Shown: in pieces, positions 1 through 9,411 of the stretch
Position numbering within the stretch: position 1 is the stretch's first letter
Layout: each line of letters opens with the position of its first letter
Source of the DNA: Saprospiraceae bacterium
GTDB taxonomy: Bacteria; Bacteroidota; Bacteroidia; Chitinophagales; Saprospiraceae
DNA: 64,000 nucleotides
Assembly (NCBI GenBank): GCA_029262995.1
Contig: JAJCYH010000009.1
Coordinates: 60,956-124,955 of the forward strand
Direction of reading: 5' to 3'
Translations under genes and position numbers: made by a program
Notes under the pieces: model-generated
What the model saw: the letters and a program-made list of their open reading frames with translations, nothing else
Databases searched by the model: none
Told to the model about the DNA's origin: nothing

Positions 1-1
1 A

Positions 2-2221
2 GTTTTTACAGTTGGAAAAGATCTTGCAAATCGAGGAGGAACTGCTCAGGATATACTTGATAATGTACCCTCAGTTACTGTAGACATTGATGGTAACGTA
101 AGCCTAAGAGGAAGTTCAGGTGTTAGAATATTAATAAATGGCAGACCTTCTGGTCTTGTAGGTCTAGGCAATGCCAATGGATTAAGAACCATTTCCGCTA
201 ATATGATTGAAAAAGTAGAAGTTATTACCAATCCTTCTGCAAGATATGAAGCTGAGGGCATGGCAGGAATAATCAATATAATCCTTAAAAAGGATGAAGG
301 TCAAGGATTTAATGGCTCTTTTGATATTATTGGTGGATATCCAGCAAGGAGCGGTGCTTCTGCTAATGTGAACTATAGAAAGAACAATATAAACTGGTTT
401 GCCAACTATGGATTAAATTACAATGAAAATCCAGGTGGAGGATTTACTATCCAAGATCAAGCATCAATAGATCCACTAACTGGACTAGACAAAAGACAGT
501 TTACCTCTATAGATGGCAATCGCTTTAGAAAAAGTATATCTAATAGCTTAAGGTTTGGAGTAGATTACTTCTTTACAGAAAAAGACCAACTAACTGCCTC
601 CTTTCTCTATAGGATATCTGATGATAATAATTCAAACACTATCATTTACAAAGATTACATTGGAGATACAGGAGATTTTGATTTTACGCCTCTATGGAAA
701 AGAGATATCTCTTTTCTAAAATCTATTGATTCTAGATCCTTTGCCAGAGAACTAAATGACGAATTGTTGTACAGTCAAAGCACAAGGACAGATATTGAAT
801 TTGAAGATGAAAGAAATCAAGAATACAAAGTCAATTATAAAAAAGAGTTTTCATCAAGAGAACATACCTTAAACACTAGCATTCAATTCTTTGAAAAATC
901 AGAAACCGAAGGATCAGACCTGTTAAGTTTGTTCGATGATTCTCTGCCAGGATCTGAAAACCCCCTTAAACAGTTTTCAAATAATTCTGAAGGTGAAAAA
1001 ACATGGTTATTTCAATTAGACTACATACATCCCCTAGGAGAAGATCATAAATTCGAAGCAGGACTTAGAAGCTCTATAAGGCAAATAGACAATGATTATA
1101 TTGTAGAAGAAGAGATCAATGGAGAACTAATACCACTTTCAGAATTCACGAATAACTTCATTTATAATGAAGACATTCAGGCAGCCTATGGAATTTATGG
1201 CAATACTTTAGGCAAGTTTAGCTATCAGTTTGGTGTTCGGGCGGAATACACCCTTATCAATACACGACTATTGTTGACCGAAGGAAACACAGATAACAAA
1301 CGAGATTTTTTAAACTTATTTCCAAGTGGCTTTTTGAACTATAATTTTACTGAAGCCAACGCCATTCAAGCAAGTTATAGCAGACGAATAAACAGACCAG
1401 GATTTTGGTCATTGAATCCATTTTTTACATTTTCAGATAATCGAAATTTCTTCTCTGGAAACCCAAATGTCAATCCTGAGTTCACGGACTCATATGAGTT
1501 TGGACAAATAACTTATCAGGACGACTTTACATTTTCATCAAGCTTATTTTACAGACATACGAAATCTTCAATTCAGAGAATAACTGTAGCCAACAAAAAT
1601 GATGTAACTACATTAAGGGTGCCAATTAATATAGGCACCATGGACGATTATGGTATTGATCTATCATCCTCCTATAGCGGTATTTCGTGGTTAAGAATCG
1701 ATGGCAATTTTAATATATTCAAAAACAAACTAAGCTTGTCCCAGATAGAAACTCAACAGGCAGTATTTAATTATTATCAAGGTGCAAGAAACTTTAAAGG
1801 GACAGAACAAGAATTTAATGATATCTATACCTACCAATTAAATGAAACTGATAATGTGACATGGAATGGTAGGCTTACATTTCGAATAACTATTTTTGAT
1901 TCGGACCTTCAATTGCGATCAAATTATAGGGCTGGTCAACAAACATCACAAGGACAGTCAGCTGGAATCGGTTCATTGGATATTGGATGGAGCAAGGATT
2001 TTCTAGAATCTAAAAACTTGACCTTAACTTTGAGTTTAAGGGATGTATTCAATAGCAGAAGAAGAGATGGCTTCACTTTGATTAACGACTTTTATAGACA
2101 GTCAGACTACCAATGGAGAAGCAGGGTAGCTTCTTTATCAGCAAGCTATAGAATCAATCAAAAGAAGAAAGGAGGTCCTCAGGGTAGTGGAGGTTTTGAT
2201 GGAGGAGGAGGAGATTTCTAG
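2..2221 (+). CDS. TonB-dependent outer-membrane receptor, 5' truncated by window edge
   Basis: The reading frame is open from base 2, so the N-terminus lies outside the window; the internal ATG at 203 is not the start. The first ~70 visible residues are a TonB plug domain (DILDNVPSV, VSLRGSSGVRILINGRP, NPSARYEAEGMAGIINIIL). The rest is a long beta-barrel of the OMP_b-brl_3 type found in Bacteroidota, ending in a Gly-rich tail (GGFDGGGGDF) rather than a T9SS sorting domain. Such proteins sit in the outer membrane and import or sense ligands with energy from ExbB/ExbD/TonB; an exbB/exbD set lies at 9932-12294. No SusD partner follows, so a polysaccharide substrate is not indicated and the ligand is unknown. 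The stop codon shares the palindrome CTAG with the stop of the convergent gene. Confidence 0.9.
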   Translation, partial: VFTVGKDLANRGGTAQDILDNVPSVTVDIDGNVSLRGSSGVRILINGRPSGLVGLGNANGLRTISANMIEKVEVITNPSARYEAEGMAGIINIILKKDEGQGFNGSFDIIGGYPARSGASANVNYRKNNINWFANYGLNYNENPGGGFTIQDQASIDPLTGLDKRQFTSIDGNRFRKSISNSLRFGVDYFFTEKDQLTASFLYRISDDNNSNTIIYKDYIGDTGDFDFTPLWKRDISFLKSIDSRSFARELNDELLYSQSTRTDIEFEDERNQEYKVNYKKEFSSREHTLNTSIQFFEKSETEGSDLLSLFDDSLPGSENPLKQFSNNSEGEKTWLFQLDYIHPLGEDHKFEAGLRSSIRQIDNDYIVEEEINGELIPLSEFTNNFIYNEDIQAAYGIYGNTLGKFSYQFGVRAEYTLINTRLLLTEGNTDNKRDFLNLFPSGFLNYNFTEANAIQASYSRRINRPGFWSLNPFFTFSDNRNFFSGNPNVNPEFTDSYEFGQITYQDDFTFSSSLFYRHTKSSIQRITVANKNDVTTLRVPINIGTMDDYGIDLSSSYSGISWLRIDGNFNIFKNKLSLSQIETQQAVFNYYQGARNFKGTEQEFNDIYTYQLNETDNVTWNGRLTFRITIFDSDLQLRSNYRAGQQTSQGQSAGIGSLDIGWSKDFLESKNLTLTLSLRDVFNSRRRDGFTLINDFYRQSDYQWRSRVASLSASYRINQKKKGGPQGSGGFDGGGGDF

Positions 2222-2898
2222 TAACTTAAATTCGAACTTAATGTTGAAACCATATTATCTAAATGTTGGTCATAGTGCTTTCTTTGATATTGCATAACCC
2301 ATCTTGGATGTGGTAATGCAATCACTTCTTCAAACCATCTATATTGATCATTTAACTTTTTCAGGATTTTGTAGTTTTTACCCTTCCCCAATGAATAGAT
2401 TTTATCGCGATACAATGGAAAAGTCAATTGTTCTTCCATTTTCTTAACAATAAATTCTTTTAGTCCGTTGTACAATTCATCACTGTCATAGTAATTGTAA
2501 TTCTTCTGATTTTTAACAAACCCCAATGGAGATATTGAGCTAACATAAAAGTTATTATAGAATATTCTAACGCCACCAAATCGTTTCATTAAATCGTACA
2601 TCAAAATAGAAGACAATTCCTTTTTCTTTTCAAACGCATTTTCAAGCCCACATTCGTATTCTAAATGATAAGGATCTGTAAAGGGTATTCCAGTAATACC
2701 TGCGCCAAATCGACCTGGATTAATGCCACATAAAAAATACCGCTTTCTCCTATCTGTATAATACTTTTGATAAAACTGCTTCATACAATGGATTACTGTA
2801 TCCTCGTTATACGGATATATTATTTTTATGCCTTCTGGCAAATCAAACTCTTGTGGCAGCCTACTATAAAAATTCAATATGCTTTGCGCAAAATTCAT
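2218..2898 (-). CDS. SMUG2-like uracil-DNA glycosylase family protein (DUF4918)
   Basis: A 226-residue protein with the active-site region GINPGRFGAGITGIPFTDP near residues 58-76 and a C-terminal ALPHPRW segment near residue 195. These match the SMUG2/DUF4918 branch of the uracil-DNA glycosylase superfamily, which removes uracil or related lesions in base-excision repair. The Asn of the GINPG motif and the His of HPRW correspond to the water-activating and intercalating-loop regions of the superfamily. The ATG start gives a normal N-terminus without a signal peptide, consistent with a cytoplasmic enzyme. It converges on the TonB receptor with a 4-base overlap. The superfamily is clear; substrate preference is inferred from the family. 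Confidence 0.85.
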   Translation of the reverse strand: MNFAQSILNFYSRLPQEFDLPEGIKIIYPYNEDTVIHCMKQFYQKYYTDRRKRYFLCGINPGRFGAGITGIPFTDPYHLEYECGLENAFEKKKELSSILMYDLMKRFGGVRIFYNNFYVSSISPLGFVKNQKNYNYYDSDELYNGLKEFIVKKMEEQLTFPLYRDKIYSLGKGKNYKILKKLNDQYRWFEEVIALPHPRWVMQYQRKHYDQHLDNMVSTLSSNLSY

Positions 2899-2982
2899 TG
2901 CAAGAAATTAACAAGATCCAAAATAAAGGAAGACCTGACTTTTAAGCAACACCAATATTACAAAAGCTTACATCAGTATAAT

Positions 2983-3026
2983 ATGCCCCAATAGATATTC
3001 AAATGCTTGAAAATCTATTGGGGCAT
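2983..3026. terminator. 44-nt nearly perfect hairpin
   Basis: A 14-bp perfect inverted repeat (2983-2996 with 3013-3026) encloses a second 5-bp stem (2998-3002 with 3007-3011) and a 4-base loop. It lies just downstream of the 3076-3645 gene (minus strand) and upstream of the glycosylase gene. There is no strong T tract on either side, so a terminator or mRNA processing/stability hairpin is more likely than a classical intrinsic terminator. Confidence 0.5.
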
Positions 3027-3075
3027 TAATAACCATAATGACCGCTAATAGTGGAAAAAAATCTGTGGAATTTAA

Positions 3076-3645
3076 TTAAAACCCAATCCTAATCCCTGCA
3101 TTGCCAATAAACTTATTATTCTTAGAATCTTCGAATTGGTTACTTCCATGCAAATAATCAGATAAACCAAATTGATAGGCAAGGTCAACGAATAAAATGC
3201 CCAGATCAATTCCCGCTCCAAACTGACCACTAAATACAGCATTCTTGAAATTATCGCCCATTAGGTCCGAACTTGAAACATCATCAAGGTTTTTACTAAC
3301 CTGAAAGGACAGATTTGGACCAGCAAATGCGCGTATTCCAATAGATGAAGTAACTGGTTTAAAGAGTGATATTCCAAACATAAGTGGAATATTTATACTG
3401 CTTAAATCCATATCTCCAGCATTTTTAATAGATAATTTATCGGTCTGAAAGTTTAGACCTGGTTGTATAAAAAAGGTTTTGCCAAATTGTATATCAGCAC
3501 CAAATTGATAACCTAAATTACCCGAAATATCATCTGCTGAAATGGATGGTGCATTAAATCCTATCTGAGGTCTGATTGAAATCTGACTCATAAGACTTCC
3601 AACAAAAACTACAGACAATATTACTAAACAGAATTTCCTTTTCAT
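3076..3645 (-). CDS. PorT-family-like outer-membrane beta-barrel protein
   Basis: A 189-residue protein with a signal peptide (Lys/Arg start, hydrophobic core, cleavage probably after LMSQ). The rest alternates short amphipathic strands with Gly/Ser turns: PQIGFNAPS near the N-terminus, FFIQPGLNFQ in the middle, and a C-terminal strand ending GNAGIRIGF, whose terminal Phe is typical of outer-membrane barrels. This matches the outer-membrane beta-barrel (PorT-like) family of small Bacteroidota barrels. It is unlikely to be the T9SS component PorT itself, since such barrels are numerous in this phylum. Single gene; function unknown. Confidence 0.7.
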   Translation of the reverse strand: MKRKFCLVILSVVFVGSLMSQISIRPQIGFNAPSISADDISGNLGYQFGADIQFGKTFFIQPGLNFQTDKLSIKNAGDMDLSSINIPLMFGISLFKPVTSSIGIRAFAGPNLSFQVSKNLDDVSSSDLMGDNFKNAVFSGQFGAGIDLGILFVDLAYQFGLSDYLHGSNQFEDSKNNKFIGNAGIRIGF

Positions 3646-3759
3646 GATTTAAATTTTTATGATTTATTAACAAAACGAAGCACTTTTTCAAATATTTAAT
3701 TACACATAATTATTATAACGTTTAAAATACGGAATTCATTCAAATAATTATTATGAATT

Positions 3760-3788
3760 AAAAAAGGGCCTCCATATTATGGAGGCCC
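3760..3788 (-). terminator. Rho-independent terminator of surface protein A
   Basis: Perfect 10-bp stem (3766-3775 with 3779-3788) with a 3-base loop. On the minus strand it is followed by six T (A at 3760-3765). It lies 31 bases past the stop of the 3819-8066 gene. Confidence 0.85.
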
Positions 3789-3818
3789 AGTGAGATTTCG
3801 GCTCGTAGTGGTCAATTC

Positions 3819-6800
3819 CTATTCAATAAGAATCATCTTTTTGATTGCTGAAAAATCTCCAGCATCTAATTGATAGTATAACACACCTGTGGCATTAATA
3901 TCCTTTTCAGAGATAATAATCGATTGAGTGCCCTTATTAAATTCATCAGTATATGTCCATAAAACCCTTCCTGTTACATCCATTACAGATAATGTAGCAA
4001 CAGTAGATTTTGGTATTTCAAAGCTAACAGTAGTGGAACCGTTAAATGGATTTGGTTTATTTTGGTAAAGCTTAAATGTTTGTTCAGTATTATTACGGCC
4101 GGTTAGTTTTATAGGAATAATATTAAGCTTTTTACCTAAATAAGCCTCTGACTCTAATAGGTCAGAATTGATATCAACAGATTCACTTAGAATTCCAGGT
4201 TCATCTGCTATAAATACAATTTTGACAATGTCAGAAACATTCTTGTTTTCTCGTGAATTCCATGAGAAATTGGTAATGTCCTTGGACATCCTAGCATAGT
4301 TAGTTTCAGAAACTTCAATATCTAGTCCTTGAATTGATATCAATTCCAAGCCATTAGTTTCTAGAGTAAATTGAAGTCCTGCTACACTATTTAATTGATC
4401 GGAATGTAATGATAGTTCTACCATTTCTCCCTTTTCATAAGCATAATCTTCAAAACTTAAGTCAATGCTTCCAACAGAATTGGATTCATTAGAATCACCA
4501 AGAACATTTGCAGAAGCAGAATCATTTACATCACCTACTTTAATTCCAATAAAATCTTCTTGCATCATGTTATTATTCAGGTTGTCAATGAATCTTATTT
4601 CTGGTATAGGCCATGGACTTACCGGATCAAGAATAGATGATTCATTTAAGAATCTCCAACTATCATTTTGAGGCAATTCATCATAGATGCCTAAAATCAG
4701 TTTACGTAATTCAAGTAAGTCAATAGTAGAAATACTTTCATCATTATTAACGTCTGCAGCAACCAATTTAAATGATGAATTCAACGATTCTAGTCCTAGA
4801 ATATGCCTTTGGATTAATACTAAATCCAAAGTACTTACGCCATTTAAAGGATTATCATTATTAAATCCAAACAACTCATAATTCTTGTACATCTCATTAT
4901 CATTAAACATGAAATGTCCTGAAGCATCTGTTAGTTTAGACGACTGTGATTCTACTTGTCCAGTCATCAATGAAACACTAACGTTCTCGAGAGGTTCTCC
5001 TGAAACATTTGATATCAACCCACCAATTTGTGCAACCGGCTTGTTACCCACATCCTGGCATGAGTTGTTATTGTCTATCAAGGTTAGGAATACAGTACAA
5101 TAATCAAAATTGTCTTTCTCATCCCATACATATACATTCAGTGTTACAACTGAACCACCAGCAGCTATGATGTCATCACATGTAAATATTTTTGATGAAC
5201 ACTTAGTCAGTGGGTTATATGAAGGGTCATCTGTAGGCTTAATATTCGTAAAAGTAAATTTCAAATTTTCTTTCTCAGTACAGTTATCAAATGCACCTAA
5301 ATCAAAATCACAAGCCCATAATTCTACTTGTCCATTTTCCATTAGTGCAGTACTCAAGTTAACACAGTAAGGCGTAGGGGGAATATTATCGATAACCATG
5401 AAGCTGCTAGTACAGCTGGTAAAGTTTCCACATCCGTCAGAAACTTTCCATGTTACCTTATGGTTAGACATAGATCCAAGAACTCCTTCAGGCAATATTA
5501 TTGATACTTCGGCTCCGGATTTACTCGGAGGAATATAATAACCGCTTGAAAAAGGAGCAGTACTTGAAAAAGTATAATCTATGGTCCAATCACTGTTTAA
5601 ATCGACTTGAACCGTCCATACAAGTCTGTTGCTCGAACAAAGACCAATATCTTCAGCTCTGTTGGTTAACACAATCGCATCTTGCTTGCAATTAGGTCCA
5701 ACATTAAATACTTCATCAGTACATTCTAATAGTACAGGTGCCGTATCATCAACAATCTTAACGACTTGAACATTAGTCCAAATTCCATCACTGAATAAAT
5801 CATCAGGATCATAAGTACACCAGTTGATAACGGTCCAATAGTTTAAAACCTTAAAACAAGCTCCTTCAGAAAAATAAAAAGTATCTCTTTCAACACTATA
5901 TGCCATAAGGTCACAAGGACCAGCAATCCATGTTGGTTTTTCTATAAGATGATCAGCACATGTAACAACAGTATCTTGTGGGAAGTTAACCACGATAGGT
6001 CCTCCTACCAATTGCCCACTTAATCTGATTCTTTGATCACAAAAAATTTCAGGATATCCTTCTACATACCATCTTCTTGTAATAATACCTTCATTACAGC
6101 TTGTCAAGTCTCTATAAATGTCAGTATAAAATACAGCTACAGGTCCACAAGAGCCTACAGCCGTTGCTTGACCGACAAAAGATAAATCTCCAGAGTCTGC
6201 ATCACAATCAATAACTTTGTCTGGTGGACAAATAATAGTCGGTCTGGATTTATCTTCTAATCGGATATTTGACCATACTTCACTATAATTGTCACCTACG
6301 GATCCAAAGTATCCATCTCCATCTCCATCATCCCACACTCTCAACCATACTTTAATATTTGCATAGTCAACAAATCCATCTCCATCTTCATCTACACCTA
6401 ATTCAGCCAAGTCATTACAACAGAATGTAACAAACCTTCCGTTGTCCTTGTCTGCATCATGATCCTGGGCGTGACCATCATCATTATAGGTAATAGATTG
6501 TGTGTACCCACAAGATTCTGATTCTCTCCTTATTTCTAGTTTTACTGGTCCACAACCGTCAAATGACCCGTTGTCAACACTTTCTGCAAAGATTTTTGTC
6601 AATCCTGGCTCAACTAGATTCCCTGGATTAGGAATCAAAGAAACAACAATATCCTGTTTGGTTATAGCAACAGGTGGAGTAGCATCAAATACCGTGACTA
6701 CAATTCCATCAGCGGATGTGTTGTCACAACAATCAAATGCATTATAGTAAAAAGTATGTTCTCCAATAGGAACCTCAGTTGCATAATATCCAATATTAGG

Positions 6801-8066
6801 ATCAAACTCAATATTAATGTCAGAACTGCCCGATCCTGTTACCGTATAGGTAACAAATGAAGCACAATTATCTGTCAAATGATCTGGTTTAGGAAATACT
6901 ACTGTTGCAGTACAACCCCAAGGATCTACAGATGCAGAAAAACTATGAGCATCTATGCTTGGATCTGTAGTATCTGAAGCTTTTATAACTTGAGAATATT
7001 TTAGAGGTACCAAGTTTGGATCACACCAGTCATATATGGTCCAAGTTCTAATAACTTTTGCATTTCCTTCACAACCTGGAGCAGAGCTACAAATTGGGAT
7101 AACAGTATCTGTATAGCTAGATACTGTAGTACAAATGTTACCAACTAGAATTACATCATTAATGCTTGGGTAAGCAAACATAATTGCATACCTATGAACA
7201 TCAAGCTCATAAGCTTCAGCCAGATCTTCATCATAATAAATATCATTCGGATCACAAGATGCATGGAAAGCCCCACAAGGATTGTTAGCTCTGTATTCAT
7301 CCGCAAAGTATTCATAAATAGCTTCTGGAGTCGTCCCAATACCACAATCCAATTCAATATGAGGATTTGGCGCTTTGATCGCACCTCCTAATGCAAATGG
7401 ATCAATTCGGTATTCACTGACACAGGTAACATAGTTGCCATCATTGTCAGTAAGTCTCCAGGTTCTGGTTACAGTAGTTGTTGAACAATCCAAACCATCT
7501 ACATCATCTGTAAATGTGATTGTGAAGTCATTATTACAGTTGTCTACCGCAGTAGGATACTCAACCATAATGTTGTTTATATCACCTAAATCTTCACATA
7601 GAAGAGGCAATACACAATCCGGATCATTATTGCCTTGTGGACAAGGACAATTAGACAATTGCGGTGGCAATTTATCCTCTACTAGGATATGCCCCCAACA
7701 ACTATTGAATGGTGGCTGCAAACCTGCTGGGCCTGTTCCATTCTCAGAAATAGTTACTGTGTACAGCCCTATCTCGTCTATAAGTGTTCCGGGTAATAGA
7801 CCGTTAGGTCCTTCGATAAAAACGTCGTAGTTGGCAGGGTCATAATTTGGAATGCTAGATTCTCCCTCCAAAATCATCTCTACCGTAATGTTGCTTTCGC
7901 AATCACCATTCAATGCAACATTGATTTGATCATCGCAAACAAGCGTAGTAAATGGCTCCCCTTCATTAGCATGAAGGTTGGACATTGTAATAAAACTTAG
8001 CAGTAAACAGCATAATACCCATATAGGTATCACACTGCCCCTGCCGTACAAATCGGTCCTCGACAT
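3819..8066 (-). CDS. Giant surface protein A: HYR-like repeats, dockerin-like and cohesin-like domains, T9SS type A sorting domain
   Basis: A 1415-residue secreted protein. The signal peptide has an extended n-region and core WVLCCLLLSF. Residues ~40-135 form an N-terminal module ending NSCWG..EDKLPP that recurs in proteins B-D. Cys-rich HYR-like units follow, with RTW..DWC and CPPD motifs. A Ca-binding-looking module with a CC pair and DEDGDG lies at ~538-605. The C-terminal part has a VELWACDFD module, a carboxypeptidase-regulatory-like fold (~1014-1056), a dockerin-like double motif (GVSTLDLVLIQRHILGL and AADVNND.....DLLELRKLILG, ~1068-1135), a cohesin-like domain (~1207-1320) and a type A sorting domain (LYQNKPNPFNG to the end). 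Expected to be exported by T9SS and anchored or released at the surface. No enzymatic domain was recognised. Paralogous to B, C and D in this window. The architecture is firm; the adhesion or scaffold role is inferred. Confidence 0.85.
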   Translation of the reverse strand: MSRTDLYGRGSVIPIWVLCCLLLSFITMSNLHANEGEPFTTLVCDDQINVALNGDCESNITVEMILEGESSIPNYDPANYDVFIEGPNGLLPGTLIDEIGLYTVTISENGTGPAGLQPPFNSCWGHILVEDKLPPQLSNCPCPQGNNDPDCVLPLLCEDLGDINNIMVEYPTAVDNCNNDFTITFTDDVDGLDCSTTTVTRTWRLTDNDGNYVTCVSEYRIDPFALGGAIKAPNPHIELDCGIGTTPEAIYEYFADEYRANNPCGAFHASCDPNDIYYDEDLAEAYELDVHRYAIMFAYPSINDVILVGNICTTVSSYTDTVIPICSSAPGCEGNAKVIRTWTIYDWCDPNLVPLKYSQVIKASDTTDPSIDAHSFSASVDPWGCTATVVFPKPDHLTDNCASFVTYTVTGSGSSDINIEFDPNIGYYATEVPIGEHTFYYNAFDCCDNTSADGIVVTVFDATPPVAITKQDIVVSLIPNPGNLVEPGLTKIFAESVDNGSFDGCGPVKLEIRRESESCGYTQSITYNDDGHAQDHDADKDNGRFVTFCCNDLAELGVDEDGDGFVDYANIKVWLRVWDDGDGDGYFGSVGDNYSEVWSNIRLEDKSRPTIICPPDKVIDCDADSGDLSFVGQATAVGSCGPVAVFYTDIYRDLTSCNEGIITRRWYVEGYPEIFCDQRIRLSGQLVGGPIVVNFPQDTVVTCADHLIEKPTWIAGPCDLMAYSVERDTFYFSEGACFKVLNYWTVINWCTYDPDDLFSDGIWTNVQVVKIVDDTAPVLLECTDEVFNVGPNCKQDAIVLTNRAEDIGLCSSNRLVWTVQVDLNSDWTIDYTFSSTAPFSSGYYIPPSKSGAEVSIILPEGVLGSMSNHKVTWKVSDGCGNFTSCTSSFMVIDNIPPTPYCVNLSTALMENGQVELWACDFDLGAFDNCTEKENLKFTFTNIKPTDDPSYNPLTKCSSKIFTCDDIIAAGGSVVTLNVYVWDEKDNFDYCTVFLTLIDNNNSCQDVGNKPVAQIGGLISNVSGEPLENVSVSLMTGQVESQSSKLTDASGHFMFNDNEMYKNYELFGFNNDNPLNGVSTLDLVLIQRHILGLESLNSSFKLVAADVNNDESISTIDLLELRKLILGIYDELPQNDSWRFLNESSILDPVSPWPIPEIRFIDNLNNNMMQEDFIGIKVGDVNDSASANVLGDSNESNSVGSIDLSFEDYAYEKGEMVELSLHSDQLNSVAGLQFTLETNGLELISIQGLDIEVSETNYARMSKDITNFSWNSRENKNVSDIVKIVFIADEPGILSESVDINSDLLESEAYLGKKLNIIPIKLTGRNNTEQTFKLYQNKPNPFNGSTTVSFEIPKSTVATLSVMDVTGRVLWTYTDEFNKGTQSIIISEKDINATGVLYYQLDAGDFSAIKKMILIE

Positions 8067-8103
8067 GGGATAAAAGTTTTGGTTAAAAAATAAGTAATTA
8101 AAA

Positions 8104-8151
8104 ACCTCGCGTACGGAGGTCTGTTCAGAAAATTAGATGGGAATATCTAAT
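8104..8151 (-). promoter_or_regulatory. Leader/terminator region between the FAD oxidoreductase and protein A
   Basis: Between the two minus-strand genes lie a 7-bp inverted repeat ATTAGAT/ATCTAAT (8132-8138 with 8145-8151) and a short hairpin ACCTC..GAGGT (around 8104-8120) that is followed by T residues on the minus strand. The hairpin could terminate the upstream oxidoreductase transcript or attenuate transcription into the protein A gene. No clear TAnnTTTG element was found here. Confidence 0.35.
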
Positions 8152-8264
8152 GTGGGAAAATCTGAAACAAATCTATACTTTAACAAGCCAACCAAAAAAT
8201 AAACAGCTTGGTAATTAATACAATTTTATTTTACTAATAAAAAATAATCATAATATAATCCAGA

Positions 8265-9371
8265 CTAATGTATCAAATCGACAATCGATTTTGCTACGCC
8301 AGATCCAATAGCAACTCCCATTCCACCTAGTCTTACACCGACATAAACGCCTTCTTCAATTTCTTTTACAATTGGCAGTTTAGATTTTCCTGTTGCTATA
8401 ATTCCACTCCACTGATATTCAATTTTTATCTCCGAATCAATATCAAGCCTGGTTAAAAATGCCATTAAGTGCTTTATTATTTTTTCATTCGCTCCGAATT
8501 GATCTGTCAATTCATTGATATGATCCAAATTTCGAGCTCCTCCAAGAAGTATTCGTTTTCCAATATTCCTAAAATATATATACCCACAATCAAAATGGTG
8601 ACACCCAACCCACTTTAAATTCGACAGTGAACTGGTAACCAAGACTTGATTTCTCGCTGGAATAATATCTAAGTCAGGAAAGAATTTATCAGTAAACGCA
8701 TTGGTACAAAAAATCAATCGCTTAGAACTAATAGTATTCCCAGAATCTGAATTTAAAATAAATACATCCTTCTTTTCGTAGTGCATTAAATTAAACCCAT
8801 TTATTATTTCAATACCCATTCGTTTTATAGCCCCTATAAGGGTGTACATCATCTTGGCTGGATTCAATTGAGATTCTTCTTTATTGAAAAATGATCTTTC
8901 AAAAAAATAAGGAGAGTTGCTTTGATTTGATATTGAAAATAAATCGCCAATACCAATAGCTTCTAAAATTAGATCATTTATATAAGCTCTCTTATTTTCA
9001 TATACATTAAATAGTATATCAGAATCTACAATCTCGGTCCCTCCTAAGTTATTGTAATCCATTTGACGATCAGGCACAAGTTCCCTTAGTGCCTGTAATC
9101 CACCCCATCGCATCTTAACAGTACTTATTAGGTCTTGCTCCGACTGATGATGTAAATCGTCAAGCAACTCACCTATGGTGCCAAAACAGGCAAATCCCGC
9201 ATTCTTAGTACTGGCACCTTGGGGCAGCTCCCCTCTTTCTAAAATCACGATCTTTGCATTAGGAAATTTCAGTTTCAATTGAATCGCACAACAGACACCA
9301 ACAATCCCAGAACCAATAATTGCAAAGTCAAATTTTGGATGCCAAAACTCCTTCTCCCAATAACTTAGCAT
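8265..9371 (-). CDS. FAD-dependent oxidoreductase (DAO family)
   Basis: A 368-residue flavoprotein with an N-terminal Rossmann dinucleotide fold: the GSGIVG segment at residues 20-25 and an acidic end of the second strand (VILERGELPQGAST). The NAGFACFG segment at ~56-63 and the C-terminal VRLGGMGVAIGSG are the FAD-contacting motifs of the DAO superfamily (glycine/D-amino-acid oxidase, sarcosine oxidase and related enzymes). The protein lacks a signal peptide, so it is cytoplasmic or peripheral. It oxidises an amine or amino acid in family members, but the substrate cannot be told from sequence. Divergent from the DUF4293 gene with ~67 bases between starts. Confidence 0.8.
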   Translation of the reverse strand: MLSYWEKEFWHPKFDFAIIGSGIVGVCCAIQLKLKFPNAKIVILERGELPQGASTKNAGFACFGTIGELLDDLHHQSEQDLISTVKMRWGGLQALRELVPDRQMDYNNLGGTEIVDSDILFNVYENKRAYINDLILEAIGIGDLFSISNQSNSPYFFERSFFNKEESQLNPAKMMYTLIGAIKRMGIEIINGFNLMHYEKKDVFILNSDSGNTISSKRLIFCTNAFTDKFFPDLDIIPARNQVLVTSSLSNLKWVGCHHFDCGYIYFRNIGKRILLGGARNLDHINELTDQFGANEKIIKHLMAFLTRLDIDSEIKIEYQWSGIIATGKSKLPIVKEIEEGVYVGVRLGGMGVAIGSGVAKSIVDLIH

Positions 9372-9411
9372 TGTATTTTCAAAATAGTATTATTTAAAAA
9401 TTCTAATATGA

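Noticed and set aside
2767..2994. 75-residue plus-strand ORF
   Set aside because: Overlaps the start of the glycosylase gene on the other strand and the hairpin; no signal, no family features.
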